The notes under the pieces are model-generated. The model saw only the letters and a list, made by a program, of their open reading frames with translations. It made no database searches and was not told where the DNA came from. Source: Cupriavidus taiwanensis (GTDB lineage: Bacteria > Pseudomonadota > Gammaproteobacteria > Burkholderiales > Burkholderiaceae). From it: DNA of 64,000 nt. Shown here one piece after another: positions 16,108-24,431 of this stretch. Location: positions 1,889,362 through 1,953,361 of the forward strand of contig NZ_LT976853.1 of NCBI RefSeq assembly GCF_900249755.1, in the 5' to 3' direction. Each line of letters starts with the position of its first letter. Position 1 is the first letter of the stretch. The position numbers and the translations under genes were made by a program.

Positions 16108-17850
16108 TCATTCACTATCAAGAACCGGCGCGTCGAAGCAGGCAAAGAATGCCTCCACCGCGGCGCGGTCACCGGTACTGGCAGCGCCGCTGTCCAGTGC
16201 CTGGGCCAGGGTCGTCTTGCCGACATAGAACTCGGCCCAGGTCCGGTGCGAGAGCCTGAGTTCCGCATGCGCCGGCACCCGTTCCGCTGCCGCGTCGGCA
16301 AGGAATTCCGCTACCCCGTGGCGGATGGCGAGTGCGAACCAGCGTGCGCGGTCCTCGATATGCAGGCGCAGCGTCATCTGCGCATTGCAAGCCTTGTCCG
16401 GGTCCAGCCGTATGCGCTGAAATGAAACGTAGCGGGCAGGATCGGCGGCAACGATGTCATCCACAGTCGGCAACACAGCGATGGGTCGCCTGACCTTCCC
16501 TTCCAGAGCCAACGCTTCGGTCAGGCAGAAGTGCCGGGCGATCGTGCCCGGCGAACGGTAGGCCATCTCGCGCAGCGCGTCGGCCTTCAGCTGGCGCCTC
16601 GCAGCGTCCGCCGGCTGCGCGCACAACAGGTAGTCGGCCAGTTGCAACGCCCACAGCGCTTCGCCGGCTTCCGCCGCGGCGCGGCATTGAGCGGCTACGG
16701 CATCTGCGCCGCCAAAGCCGGCAATGATGCGCCGCGCTTCCTCGGCCGGCGGCAGGCGGTGAATGTGCGCCGCATTGCCGTCGAACCAGCCGAACACATG
16801 GTGGTAAAGGTGAGGCGGGAAGAAGCTGAACTCGCTGTAGGTTTCCCCGTTGTGGGGACACTGCGCCAGCGCCTTGGGCAGGCGGACGAACTCGCGCAAC
16901 TCGGCCGGCCCCATGCCACGGTTGATGCCGCGCAGCGTCTGGTCGATCAGGAAGCTGATTGCGCCGATATAGCCGTCGAGCGCCTCACGCACGGATTCCG
17001 CGCCGCTGATCGGCAAGGCATGCGTGTTGACAAGGTGGGCCGGCGCCAGGTCGCGAATGACGCGCAGGCCATCGCGCCATGATGCTGGATTGCGCCACAC
17101 GTCGCCGCGCAATGTGTAGAAGTTGAACAGCGATGGCCAGAGGAAGTTGTTCAGTACCAGGCCCAACTCGGGAACCCATGCCGTCAGCGTGTCTTCGGAG
17201 TCCGAGAAATGCTCCGTGAAGAACTGCATCCGCAATCCGGCCACCTCCAGTACTTCGCCATCCGTCACCAGCCGGTTCGCCGGAACCGTTCCGCGTCTCT
17301 TGCCCATGGGAATCGTTCCCGCGAAGCCGGAATCCGGCCCGCTCTCCGGCAGCACGGAGCCAAACTGGGCAAGGAAGCGCGCGGTAAGCGCAGGCATGGC
17401 CTCGGGAAAATCGCCTCCGGTCGCAAAGCCCGTGGCCAGTTCCTTGAAATGCTCGTTGACCAGCGCATGACCAATGATCGTGACGTCGTCCTGGCCTGCC
17501 AGGAAGGGGACGGTGCCGTGCGCATAGTGATTGTGGCTGTAAATGATCGCCCGCACCGGCTTGTCGCTGAGCGTGCGGAAAGCCGCCAATGCCCGCTCGC
17601 CATCCTCGATGTCGTCGCCGGTATCGAAGATGACGAGGCCTTCCGGTGCATCGATCATCGTGCGGATAGAGATACTGCCCCCGGCGTAGCAATACACGCC
17701 CTTCGTGACCTCGATCAGGCGAGGCTCGACCGCGAACGTGTTGCTGATGCCCTCCACCATCTCACGGGCGACGATACTGCCACGTGGTGTGGAAATCCTG
17801 TCGCGTGCGGCGCCCATGTAGCGCGCAACGGTGCTGTCGCTCAAGTTCAT
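16108..17850 (-). CDS. Alkylsulfatase-like metallo-beta-lactamase-fold protein, divergent metal site (B)
   Basis: A 580-residue paralogue of the next gene with the same three-domain layout: metallo-beta-lactamase fold, dimerisation domain (HHVFGWFDGNAAHIHRLPP) and SCP2-like C-terminus. Its metal motif reads HNHYAHG at residues 106-112. All three His are present, but the Asp that binds the second zinc in sulfatases is Ala110. The later AEN ligand motif reads LNN, while THALP keeps a late His. A mononuclear site or altered chemistry is likely. There is no signal peptide, unlike secreted SdsA1, so it should act in the cytoplasm. It lies 37 bases downstream of the MFS gene and overlaps an ATG of the next gene. 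Confidence 0.78.
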   Translation of the reverse strand: MNLSDSTVARYMGAARDRISTPRGSIVAREMVEGISNTFAVEPRLIEVTKGVYCYAGGSISIRTMIDAPEGLVIFDTGDDIEDGERALAAFRTLSDKPVRAIIYSHNHYAHGTVPFLAGQDDVTIIGHALVNEHFKELATGFATGGDFPEAMPALTARFLAQFGSVLPESGPDSGFAGTIPMGKRRGTVPANRLVTDGEVLEVAGLRMQFFTEHFSDSEDTLTAWVPELGLVLNNFLWPSLFNFYTLRGDVWRNPASWRDGLRVIRDLAPAHLVNTHALPISGAESVREALDGYIGAISFLIDQTLRGINRGMGPAELREFVRLPKALAQCPHNGETYSEFSFFPPHLYHHVFGWFDGNAAHIHRLPPAEEARRIIAGFGGADAVAAQCRAAAEAGEALWALQLADYLLCAQPADAARRQLKADALREMAYRSPGTIARHFCLTEALALEGKVRRPIAVLPTVDDIVAADPARYVSFQRIRLDPDKACNAQMTLRLHIEDRARWFALAIRHGVAEFLADAAAERVPAHAELRLSHRTWAEFYVGKTTLAQALDSGAASTGDRAAVEAFFACFDAPVLDSE

Positions 17851-17887
17851 ATCATGCCCCTGCCAGTAGCTTTAAGTGTCGGCCCAT

Positions 17888-19198
17888 TTAGCCGGCCAAC
17901 GTCTGAGATCCGGACGGCTTGCCAGTCATTGGCGAATCGAGATGACGTGCCATGGCGCGCGCGGATTTCTCAGGGTCGATCAGCAGCGCACCGAGCACGC
18001 CGCCGCAAACCATGATCGCCCCGCAGAGCGCAAAGCCGGCCTGATAGCCATCCGCGCCGCCGATGCCGGCGATGAAGTAGGCCGACACCAGCGGCGCCAG
18101 CACGCCGGCGAGCGAGGCAATGGAGTTATCGAACGCCAGGACGGCGCCGCGTTGCGAGGCCGGGGTGACCTCGGCCAGCATGGCGGGGCCAAGCGAGTAC
18201 ACCGTGGGCGAGACGCCGAGTGCCAGGCCGATCAGTGCAACGCGGATCAGCGGTGGCAGTTCTCCTGTCCACACACCGACGAAGGCCGCACCGGCAAGCA
18301 TCAGCATTGCCGCGGAAAACCGGCCTCGGGCGTTGCGCGAAGACATGCCGCGCGCGAGCATCCGCTGTGCCAGCCAGGCCGTGCCAATGGCCACGGGAAT
18401 ATTGATGGCAACAACCATTGCGAAGAGTCTTCCCGACTCGATGCCACTGAAGCCGAGGCCTCGCTGGAGATAGGCGGGCAACCACGTCAACGTCAGCGCA
18501 AGCCCCCAATAGGCGACGAAATGCAGCAGGAAGCAGGCGAGGACCGTCGGGTCGCTCAACAGCCGGCGATACGGCACGCGATCGCCTCCTGTCTCCGGTG
18601 TTCCGCGCGCCGGCCGCGATCCAATCGCGCCTTCCCTGCCCAGCGCTATCCACAGCAGTACCCAGGCCAGGCCCACGGCTGACAGCACGTAGAAGTTGGC
18701 GCGCCAGCCCCAGTGCGCCGTGATCAGCGGAATGGCGATGCCTGCGAGCAGCAGGCCGATGCTCCCGCCCTGCGAAAAGAACGCCACCGGCACTGCGCGC
18801 TTGTCGTCGGGAAACCACTTGTAGCAGGCATGGACAGCAACCGGGAAAGCAGGCCCTTCGGCAACGCCCAGCAGCACGCGCGCCAGCACGAGCACCGCCA
18901 GGCTGGAAGACAGCGCCATCGGGATCTGGAACAGCGACCAGCCCAGCGCCATCACCATCAACATGCCAGTGGTGGCTACGCGATTGGAAATGAAGCCGCC
19001 CACGACGCCTGATATCGCGAACAGCCAGAAGAAGCTGCTGGCGACCAGCCCGAACTGTGCGGGAGTGAGATTCAGGTCCTCCATCATCGGCACGGCCAGC
19101 AGGCCGACGACGATCTTGTCGAGGAAGTTCACCGCCATGAAGAGGAACAGCAGGATCGCGATGCGCCATGCCGTCGCGGGTCGGTAGGTGGTGCTCAT
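17888..19198 (-). CDS. MFS transporter, anion:cation symporter type
   Basis: A 436-residue major facilitator with twelve predicted membrane segments. NFLDKIVVGLLAVPMMEDLNL near the N-terminus is typical of the ACS (sugar-acid and aromatic-acid) subgroup, with a cytoplasmic loop around residues 195-225. It is inner-membrane and probably proton-driven uptake of an organic anion. It lies between the GMC2 gene and the two metallo-beta-lactamase-fold genes on the same strand, so it probably imports the substrate of this operon. Its ligand is not predictable from sequence. Confidence 0.88.
   Translation of the reverse strand: MSTTYRPATAWRIAILLFLFMAVNFLDKIVVGLLAVPMMEDLNLTPAQFGLVASSFFWLFAISGVVGGFISNRVATTGMLMVMALGWSLFQIPMALSSSLAVLVLARVLLGVAEGPAFPVAVHACYKWFPDDKRAVPVAFFSQGGSIGLLLAGIAIPLITAHWGWRANFYVLSAVGLAWVLLWIALGREGAIGSRPARGTPETGGDRVPYRRLLSDPTVLACFLLHFVAYWGLALTLTWLPAYLQRGLGFSGIESGRLFAMVVAINIPVAIGTAWLAQRMLARGMSSRNARGRFSAAMLMLAGAAFVGVWTGELPPLIRVALIGLALGVSPTVYSLGPAMLAEVTPASQRGAVLAFDNSIASLAGVLAPLVSAYFIAGIGGADGYQAGFALCGAIMVCGGVLGALLIDPEKSARAMARHLDSPMTGKPSGSQTLAG
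18634..18641 (-). other. KOPS-like octamer pointing to dif
   Basis: CCCTGCCC on the plus strand, i.e. GGGCAGGG on the minus strand, oriented leftward toward 5178. Other copies are at 428-435, 2472-2479 and 3223-3230 (plus strand, left of dif). On the minus strand right of dif they are at 5776-5783, 20841-20848, 24283-24290, 25470-25477, 33559-33566, 47248-47255, 48538-48545 and 56321-56328. Confidence 0.5.
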
Positions 19199-19311
19199 GT
19201 TGTCTCCGGATTATTGGTCTCTTTGATGCGTACCGGCTCGTCCTGGCGCGCCCTGCTCGATTCGATTCCCTGCGCCAGACGTCCGCGAGAGAATTCCATT
19301 GCCCAGGTGGC

Positions 19312-20943
19312 TCAGGTGTATGCCGCTGGCAGGATCATGTCGGCCGCCTTCTCGCCGATCATGATCGATGCAGCATTCGTGTTCGACGAGCACATGGTCG
19401 GCATGATCGAAGAATCCACCACGCGCAGCTGAGCCATCCCATGCACGCGCAACTGGCTGTCCACCACCGCCATCGGGTCGTTGCCCATCTTGCAGGTCCC
19501 GACGGGATGCCATGAGGTCTGTCCGGACGCCTTGATGTACGAAAGCAGGCCGGCTTCATCGCGCACATCGGCGCCGGGCCGCGTCTCGCGCGCGACGTAT
19601 TCGGCCAGCCCTTTTTGCTGCGCAACTTCGCGAGAGAGCCGCAATGCTTCCAGCATCGCATGCCGGTCGCCCTCGGTATCGAGATAGCGCGGTTCGATCA
19701 CCGGCGCCTCGTTCGGATCGGTGCTGCGGATATGCAGATGTCCGCGCGAGGCGGGCCGCAACTGGAAGAAGCCCACTGCGAAGCCGGGGAACGGATCCAG
19801 GCCGAAGCCCTTGCCGGCATAGCGGTCGGCGCCGGTCAGGTGGTGAAGCTGGATCTTGACCGCCGGCCGGTCAGACAGTCCGGGAGTACGCGCCAGCGCG
19901 TGGACCGTCGCCGACGGGGTAGCCATGATGCCGCGACGGGTCAACAGGTAACGCATCCCCATCCAGCCCTGCCGCAGCGGGCTGCGCACGATCTCATTGA
20001 GCGTGACCGGCTTCGTGCATTCGAACGTGATGCGCGACTGCAGATGGTCGATCAGGTTTTCCCCCACACCGGGCAGGTGATGGCGTACGGAAATTCCCAG
20101 TGCCTGCAGCCGCGTCGCATCGCCAATGCCGGAAAGCTCGAGCAGTTGCGGGGACTTGATCGGGCCGGCGCTGAGGATGACCTCGCGTGCCGCGAGCGCG
20201 CGACGGATGGTACCGCCCTGCGAGTACTCCACGCCAACAGCGCGCTGTCCATCGCACACCACACGGGTGCAGACCGCTTCCGTCGCCAGCACGAGGTTGG
20301 CTTGCGGCCTGCCGCGCAGATAGCCAACGGCGGTACTGCAGCGACGCCCGCCGCCGGTCGACAACTGAAGATAGCTCACGCCCTCGTAGCGGCCGCCGTT
20401 ATAGTCGCTTGTCGCCGGTATGCCGGCCTGCTGGCAAGCCTGCAGGAAGGCATCACTTAGCGGATTCGGATGGACCTTCGACACCGACGACACGCTGATC
20501 GGTCCGCTGCGGCCGCGCGCCTCATCGTCGCCGCACGCTGTGTTCTCGAGCCGCTTGAAGTACGGCAACAGCGAGGCATAGTCCCAGCCCTGGTTGCCGA
20601 GTGCCGCCCAGTGGTCGAACTCCGCAGGCTCTCCGCGCACGAAGATCATGCCGTTGACCGAGCTGGAACCGCCGGGCAGGCGTCCGCGCGGCCAGTAGAT
20701 CTGCTGCCCGGCAAGCTGAGGCTGGGGCTCGGTCTTGAACGGCCAGACATAATCGGGATTGAGCAGCAGCTTGGCCACGCCAAGCGGCACCGTCACCCAG
20801 AAGTCCTTGTCGCGCGGGGCGCCGGCTTCGAGAAGCAGCACCCTGCCCTTTCCGCGCTCGGCCAGGCGGGTCGCCAAGGTAGCGCCTGACGAGCCGGCGC
20901 CCACCACGATGTAGTCGAAAGTCTCTGCAGCCTGCGAATTCAA
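19312..20943 (-). CDS. GMC-family FAD oxidoreductase, copy 2
   Basis: A 543-residue GMC flavoenzyme paralogous to the one at 11669. Its FAD motif is VVGAGSSGATLA, its signature RGRLPGGSSSVNG, and its catalytic pair His479 (WHPVGTCKMG) with Asn523 (SSNTNA). It oxidises an unidentified alcohol. It follows the TPP beta2 gene by 12 bases, the same gene order as in the plus-strand operon, so the alpha-beta-GMC trio is a conserved functional module. It is cytoplasmic; no signal peptide is seen. Confidence 0.9.
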   Translation of the reverse strand: MNSQAAETFDYIVVGAGSSGATLATRLAERGKGRVLLLEAGAPRDKDFWVTVPLGVAKLLLNPDYVWPFKTEPQPQLAGQQIYWPRGRLPGGSSSVNGMIFVRGEPAEFDHWAALGNQGWDYASLLPYFKRLENTACGDDEARGRSGPISVSSVSKVHPNPLSDAFLQACQQAGIPATSDYNGGRYEGVSYLQLSTGGGRRCSTAVGYLRGRPQANLVLATEAVCTRVVCDGQRAVGVEYSQGGTIRRALAAREVILSAGPIKSPQLLELSGIGDATRLQALGISVRHHLPGVGENLIDHLQSRITFECTKPVTLNEIVRSPLRQGWMGMRYLLTRRGIMATPSATVHALARTPGLSDRPAVKIQLHHLTGADRYAGKGFGLDPFPGFAVGFFQLRPASRGHLHIRSTDPNEAPVIEPRYLDTEGDRHAMLEALRLSREVAQQKGLAEYVARETRPGADVRDEAGLLSYIKASGQTSWHPVGTCKMGNDPMAVVDSQLRVHGMAQLRVVDSSIMPTMCSSNTNAASIMIGEKAADMILPAAYT

Positions 20944-20955
20944 CTCATGCTCCCT

Positions 20956-21549
20956 TCAATGTGAGGCGTACCAGGCGCCCAGTTGTTCGGCTTCGACACC
21001 CATTCGGTGGAACTGCCGGTCCGGGATTTCCGGCTGGGGCTTCCCTGGGCCGAATTGCGCGGCCTCCGGCTCAACCTCCAACGCGACAAACACAGGGCCC
21101 CGAGCGTTGAACAGCGCGGGTAACGCCAGACCAAGCGCGTCGGCGCTGTCAAAGCGATGTGCGCTCGCATAGCCGGCGCCCAGCGCCATCGCACAGAAAT
21201 CCACGTCTCGGCCGCCCGGCACCGGCAGATTGGCGGCGCCGGCGAACTGGGCCCGGTTCTGCACGACGAAGTGAATCAGGTTCGCCGGCCGGCGATCGGC
21301 TACCGTAACGAGACCACCGAGTTGCATCAGCAGGCTCGCATCGCCATCGACCACAATCACGCCGTGCTCAGGCCGCGCCAATGCGAGGCCGAGGCCCAGG
21401 CTGGCGGCACCGCCCATCAGCGGCACCGAGCTAAGCCGGCACTCAGTCACGCCGAGGGCATCGAAGGCGAACATCGCTCCCATCGTCGCCACGAGCACGC
21501 GCTCGCCGCGCGCCTCCGAGATTTGCTTGCAAGCTTCCAGGATTCGCAT
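20956..21549 (-). CDS. Thiamine-diphosphate enzyme, beta (PP-domain) subunit, copy 2
   Basis: A 197-residue paralogue of the beta1 subunit. It shares SSVPLMGGAA, the diphosphate motif VDGDASLLMQLG (again GDAS rather than GDGS), and the block ending in NLPVPGGRDVDFCAMA. The metal-binding Asn lies in VVQNRAQ, where beta1 has FANGVQ. The ATG at 21549 is preferred because AGGAG precedes it at about seven bases; an ATG seven codons earlier overlaps the alpha2 stop. By eye it is roughly 60% identical to beta1. It is expected to pair with the alpha2 subunit. Confidence 0.8.
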   Translation of the reverse strand: MRILEACKQISEARGERVLVATMGAMFAFDALGVTECRLSSVPLMGGAASLGLGLALARPEHGVIVVDGDASLLMQLGGLVTVADRRPANLIHFVVQNRAQFAGAANLPVPGGRDVDFCAMALGAGYASAHRFDSADALGLALPALFNARGPVFVALEVEPEAAQFGPGKPQPEIPDRQFHRMGVEAEQLGAWYASH

Positions 21550-21560
21550 GCGGCTCTCCT

Positions 21561-22088
21561 TCAATGCCATGCCACAGGGCGGCCGACGATCAACGCGGCA
21601 GCGCCGCGGCGCGACCGTGCCGTGTCGAAAGCGGTTGGCACCGCGTCCAGGTCATCCGCTTGCTCGAGCCGCCAGTACGGCACTGCCAGCGTTTCCAGCA
21701 TGGGCTCGAGCAGGCTCACCACGCGGCGCCGCGACTGCTTGCTCGGTTTCTCGAAGTTCTCGGTTTCGCGGCCGAACTGTCCGATCAGGAATACCGTTGG
21801 AATATGCGCATCGAGCGCGACGGCACGAACGGTGTTGATACAGGCATACAGTCCCTGGTTCTGTATCACCACGAGCGGCCGCTTGCCGGCCACCGTCAGA
21901 CCCGCGGCGACGCAAACGGCCTGGTCTTCGTTACAGGTGCGAACCACGTCCATGCCGCCCTCGCCACGCTCTACCGCCTGATGCAGCGCGAGCTGGACGA
22001 AATCCGGCACAGTGACAATGTGGCTGACTGCCGCGCGCCGCAACGCAGCAATATAGGTAGAAGCGCCGATGCTATGATCGTCGGTCAT
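21561..22088 (-). CDS. Thiamine-diphosphate enzyme, alpha (PYR-domain) subunit, copy 2
   Basis: A 175-residue PYR-domain subunit paralogous to alpha1. It shares HIVTVPDFVQL, a Glu-containing NEDQAVCVAAG segment that should activate the cofactor, VIQNQGLYACINTVRAV and SRRRVVSLLEPML. It is the first gene of the minus-strand operon alpha2-beta2-GMC2-MFS-MBL-MBL. It is divergent from the Crp/Fnr regulator, with 67 bases between the two starts. By eye it is about half identical to alpha1. The substrate is unknown; sulfopyruvate or phosphonopyruvate decarboxylases are the nearest family names I can give. Confidence 0.8.
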   Translation of the reverse strand: MTDDHSIGASTYIAALRRAAVSHIVTVPDFVQLALHQAVERGEGGMDVVRTCNEDQAVCVAAGLTVAGKRPLVVIQNQGLYACINTVRAVALDAHIPTVFLIGQFGRETENFEKPSKQSRRRVVSLLEPMLETLAVPYWRLEQADDLDAVPTAFDTARSRRGAAALIVGRPVAWH

Positions 22089-22155
22089 TGCTGTCTCCTG
22101 ATTCTTGATGTGCCGGCGATTCTAGGTAGACGTCTCCCAGAAATCTGTAAAAAAC

Positions 22156-22872
22156 ATGACAGAATCCGTCCAGCCGTCCCACCGCAACCTGGCCTCAGCA
22201 GTACTGAGGCGCGCGGGCTGGTTCAGCACCTGCAAGGCAGAAACATTGCAAACGCTTCTCGACGAGGGGCAGCTGCGGCTGATCAAGCGCGGTGAGATCC
22301 TGACGCGGCGGGGGGAGCCGGTCGACCATCTTTGTCTTATCATCGATGGCGTGCTCGAAGTGAGCGCCACCACGGCGGTCGGCAAGCGGCACGTGGTGCG
22401 ATATCTGGAACCCGGGCAATTGATGAACCTGATCCCGGTGCTGGATGAACAGGGTGCGATCCATGACGCGGTGGCACACATGGACACCCTCGTCCTGCTG
22501 CTCGGCAGCGCACTGGTGCAACGTACGCTGGCCAACGAACCCGAGCTTGCGTTATCCCTCATGCGGCTGCTGTGCCTGCGATCGCGCCTCACCTACGCGA
22601 ATCTCACAGAAAGCTCGCTGGCAACGCTGAGGACGCGCTGCGCGCGCACACTATTGCATCTGTTGGATCCCTACGGCATGCCTCGCAACGAGGGGGTGGC
22701 GATCTCACTGAAGCTGTCGCAGGATGAATTTGCGGACATGGTGGGCCGGTCACGCCCCACTGTGAACCGCGAACTCAAGCAGCTTGAGCGAGACGGGATC
22801 ATCCGCATCACCTACTCGCATTTCCTGATTCTCGATGTAGCAGCCTTGAACGCTGTTGCCGCAGACTTGTAA
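22156..22872 (+). CDS. Crp/Fnr-family transcriptional regulator
   Basis: A 238-residue regulator with an N-terminal cyclic-nucleotide-binding-like beta-roll (about residues 18-125, GEILTRRGEPVDHLCLIIDG). A dimer helix follows, then a C-terminal winged helix-turn-helix at about 188-225 (SQDEFADMVGRSRPTVNRELKQL). No Fe-S cysteine cluster of the FNR type is visible: only scattered Cys at residue 26 and later. It is divergent from the alpha2 operon at 67 bases, so it probably controls that operon. The effector is unknown. Confidence 0.9.
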   Translation: MTESVQPSHRNLASAVLRRAGWFSTCKAETLQTLLDEGQLRLIKRGEILTRRGEPVDHLCLIIDGVLEVSATTAVGKRHVVRYLEPGQLMNLIPVLDEQGAIHDAVAHMDTLVLLLGSALVQRTLANEPELALSLMRLLCLRSRLTYANLTESSLATLRTRCARTLLHLLDPYGMPRNEGVAISLKLSQDEFADMVGRSRPTVNRELKQLERDGIIRITYSHFLILDVAALNAVAADL

Positions 22873-23124
22873 CAGGGATATGCCGCGGGCCTGGTCCAAT
22901 GTGTCCCCCGCGCCCATGAGTAAAGGTCTGGCGGTGCAGGCAAGCCAGAGCGATGGCGAGCTTCACTTTCCGTCGGGCCTGAGCACGGCGTCGAAGGTAT
23001 CGACCGGGTCCAGGACCAGCATGGCTGGCAGAACGACCAACCCGGACGGCCTCTTGGACAACCCCGCTCCCGCGCTGCTATATTCCGGGATACTCCAAGT
23101 GTGCCTCACTGACCACCCCGACCC
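22873..23124. promoter_or_regulatory. Upstream region of efflux operon
   Basis: This 252-base gap precedes the four-gene efflux operon. A TTGGAC at 23054 and TATATT at 23079, 19 bases apart, are a possible but poorly spaced sigma-70 promoter. I see no gene here. Confidence 0.3.
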
Positions 23125-23385
23125 ATGGCTCGCTGGCTACCGCTCGCAGCATTGGCTGTTCTCCTTCATGGCTGTGCCGGTGCACCTTCCTTTGCCGTGT
23201 TCGGCGCCTATTTCCCGCTCTGGCTGTTGAGCGCGCTGGTCGGCATCCTGGGCGCCGTGGTCGCCTGGCGTGTCTTCGTTGCAACCGGCTGGGCGGAGAC
23301 GGTCCGCTTCCAGCTGCTCGTCAATACGGCGATCGGCCTCATCGTTGCCGAGATCGTCTGGCTGATCGGTACGGGGCATCTATGA
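23125..23385 (+). CDS. YtcA-type small membrane lipoprotein of efflux operon
   Basis: An 86-residue protein with a lipobox-like LLHGC (Cys17) and two hydrophobic segments, about residues 27-50 and 62-84. This matches the YtcA family, which sits at the head of membrane-fusion-protein and FUSC efflux operons. Its role is not established; a small accessory inner-membrane subunit is inferred. Its stop overlaps the next start (ATGA), which is strong evidence that it is translated as part of this operon. Confidence 0.8.
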   Translation: MARWLPLAALAVLLHGCAGAPSFAVFGAYFPLWLLSALVGILGAVVAWRVFVATGWAETVRFQLLVNTAIGLIVAEIVWLIGTGHL

Positions 23386-24431
23386 AAATGGCTGGCATGC
23401 GCCGCGGCCCGTGGCGCGGGAAAGTGATTGCGCTGGTGATCGTGGCGCTGGCCGTGGCGCTTTCGGTTTATGCCTATCAGCGGACGGTGCGCTACCCATC
23501 GACCGACGATGCCACGCTGGACGCGGACCTGATCCACGTCGCCTCGCCTGTCGGTGGCCGCATTGCCCGGATCCTGGTGACGGAAAACCAGCACGTGGCC
23601 AAGGGCGATGTGCTGTTCGAAATCGACCCGGTGCCGTACCAGCTCACCCTGGCCCAGGCGCAGGCCGACCTGGAACTGGCCCGGGCCATGCTGGGCACGC
23701 GGCGCCGGACCATCGGCACGGAGCGCGGCACCGCTTCCGTCGCCGCCGAGCAGATTGCCCGCGCCGAGCAGAACTACGCGCTGACGCAACGGACCGTGGA
23801 GCGCTTGCGCCCGCTGGCCGCCGATGGCTACGTGCCGAAGCAGCAGCTGGACCAGGCTGAAGTTGCCAGGCGCGACGCGGCGGTGACGCTGAAGCAGGCG
23901 CAGCTGCAGCAAGCGACCACGGCGCAGGCGGTGGGCAGCGAGGACGATGCCATGGCCACGGTGCGCGCACGCGAGGCGGCGCTGGCCATCGCGCAGCGGG
24001 CGCTGGACGATACCGTGGTGCGCGCCCCGTTCGCCGGCCGTGTCAGCGGCCTGCGGGTGCTGGCCGGCGAAGTCGTGCTGCCGAACCAGTCGCTGTTCCT
24101 GCTGGTGCATACCGGAGAGTGGTTTGCCATGGCGAATTTCCGCGAGACCCAGCTGGCGGATATCCGTCCCGGCGACTGCGCCACGGTCTATTCGATGATC
24201 GACCGGCGCACTGCCCTGCGCGGCACCGTGGCAGGCATTGGCGTCGGCATCGGCGATACCGATCGCATCAACCTGCCGCGGTCCCTGCCCTATGTGCAGC
24301 CGTCGGTGAACTGGGTGCGCGTGGCACACCGGTTCCCGGTGCGCATCAGGCTGGAGGAGCCGCCGGAAGCCCTGGCCCGGGTCGGTGCGAGCGCAATCGT
24401 CGAGGTGCGGCATGGCGCGGCCTGCCGCTGA
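23382..24431 (+). CDS. HlyD/EmrA-type membrane fusion protein
   Basis: A 349-residue periplasmic adaptor. One N-terminal membrane anchor (about residues 12-32) is followed by a biotinyl-lipoyl half (VASPVGGRIARILVTENQHVAKGDVLFEID), a coiled-coil hairpin (residues about 85-195), the second lipoyl half (VRAPFAGRVSGLRV) and a beta-barrel. It bridges the FUSC inner-membrane pump and the TolC-type channel encoded downstream. The start overlaps the YtcA stop, and the end overlaps the FUSC start by 20 bases. Confidence 0.9.
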   Translation: MKMAGMRRGPWRGKVIALVIVALAVALSVYAYQRTVRYPSTDDATLDADLIHVASPVGGRIARILVTENQHVAKGDVLFEIDPVPYQLTLAQAQADLELARAMLGTRRRTIGTERGTASVAAEQIARAEQNYALTQRTVERLRPLAADGYVPKQQLDQAEVARRDAAVTLKQAQLQQATTAQAVGSEDDAMATVRAREAALAIAQRALDDTVVRAPFAGRVSGLRVLAGEVVLPNQSLFLLVHTGEWFAMANFRETQLADIRPGDCATVYSMIDRRTALRGTVAGIGVGIGDTDRINLPRSLPYVQPSVNWVRVAHRFPVRIRLEEPPEALARVGASAIVEVRHGAACR

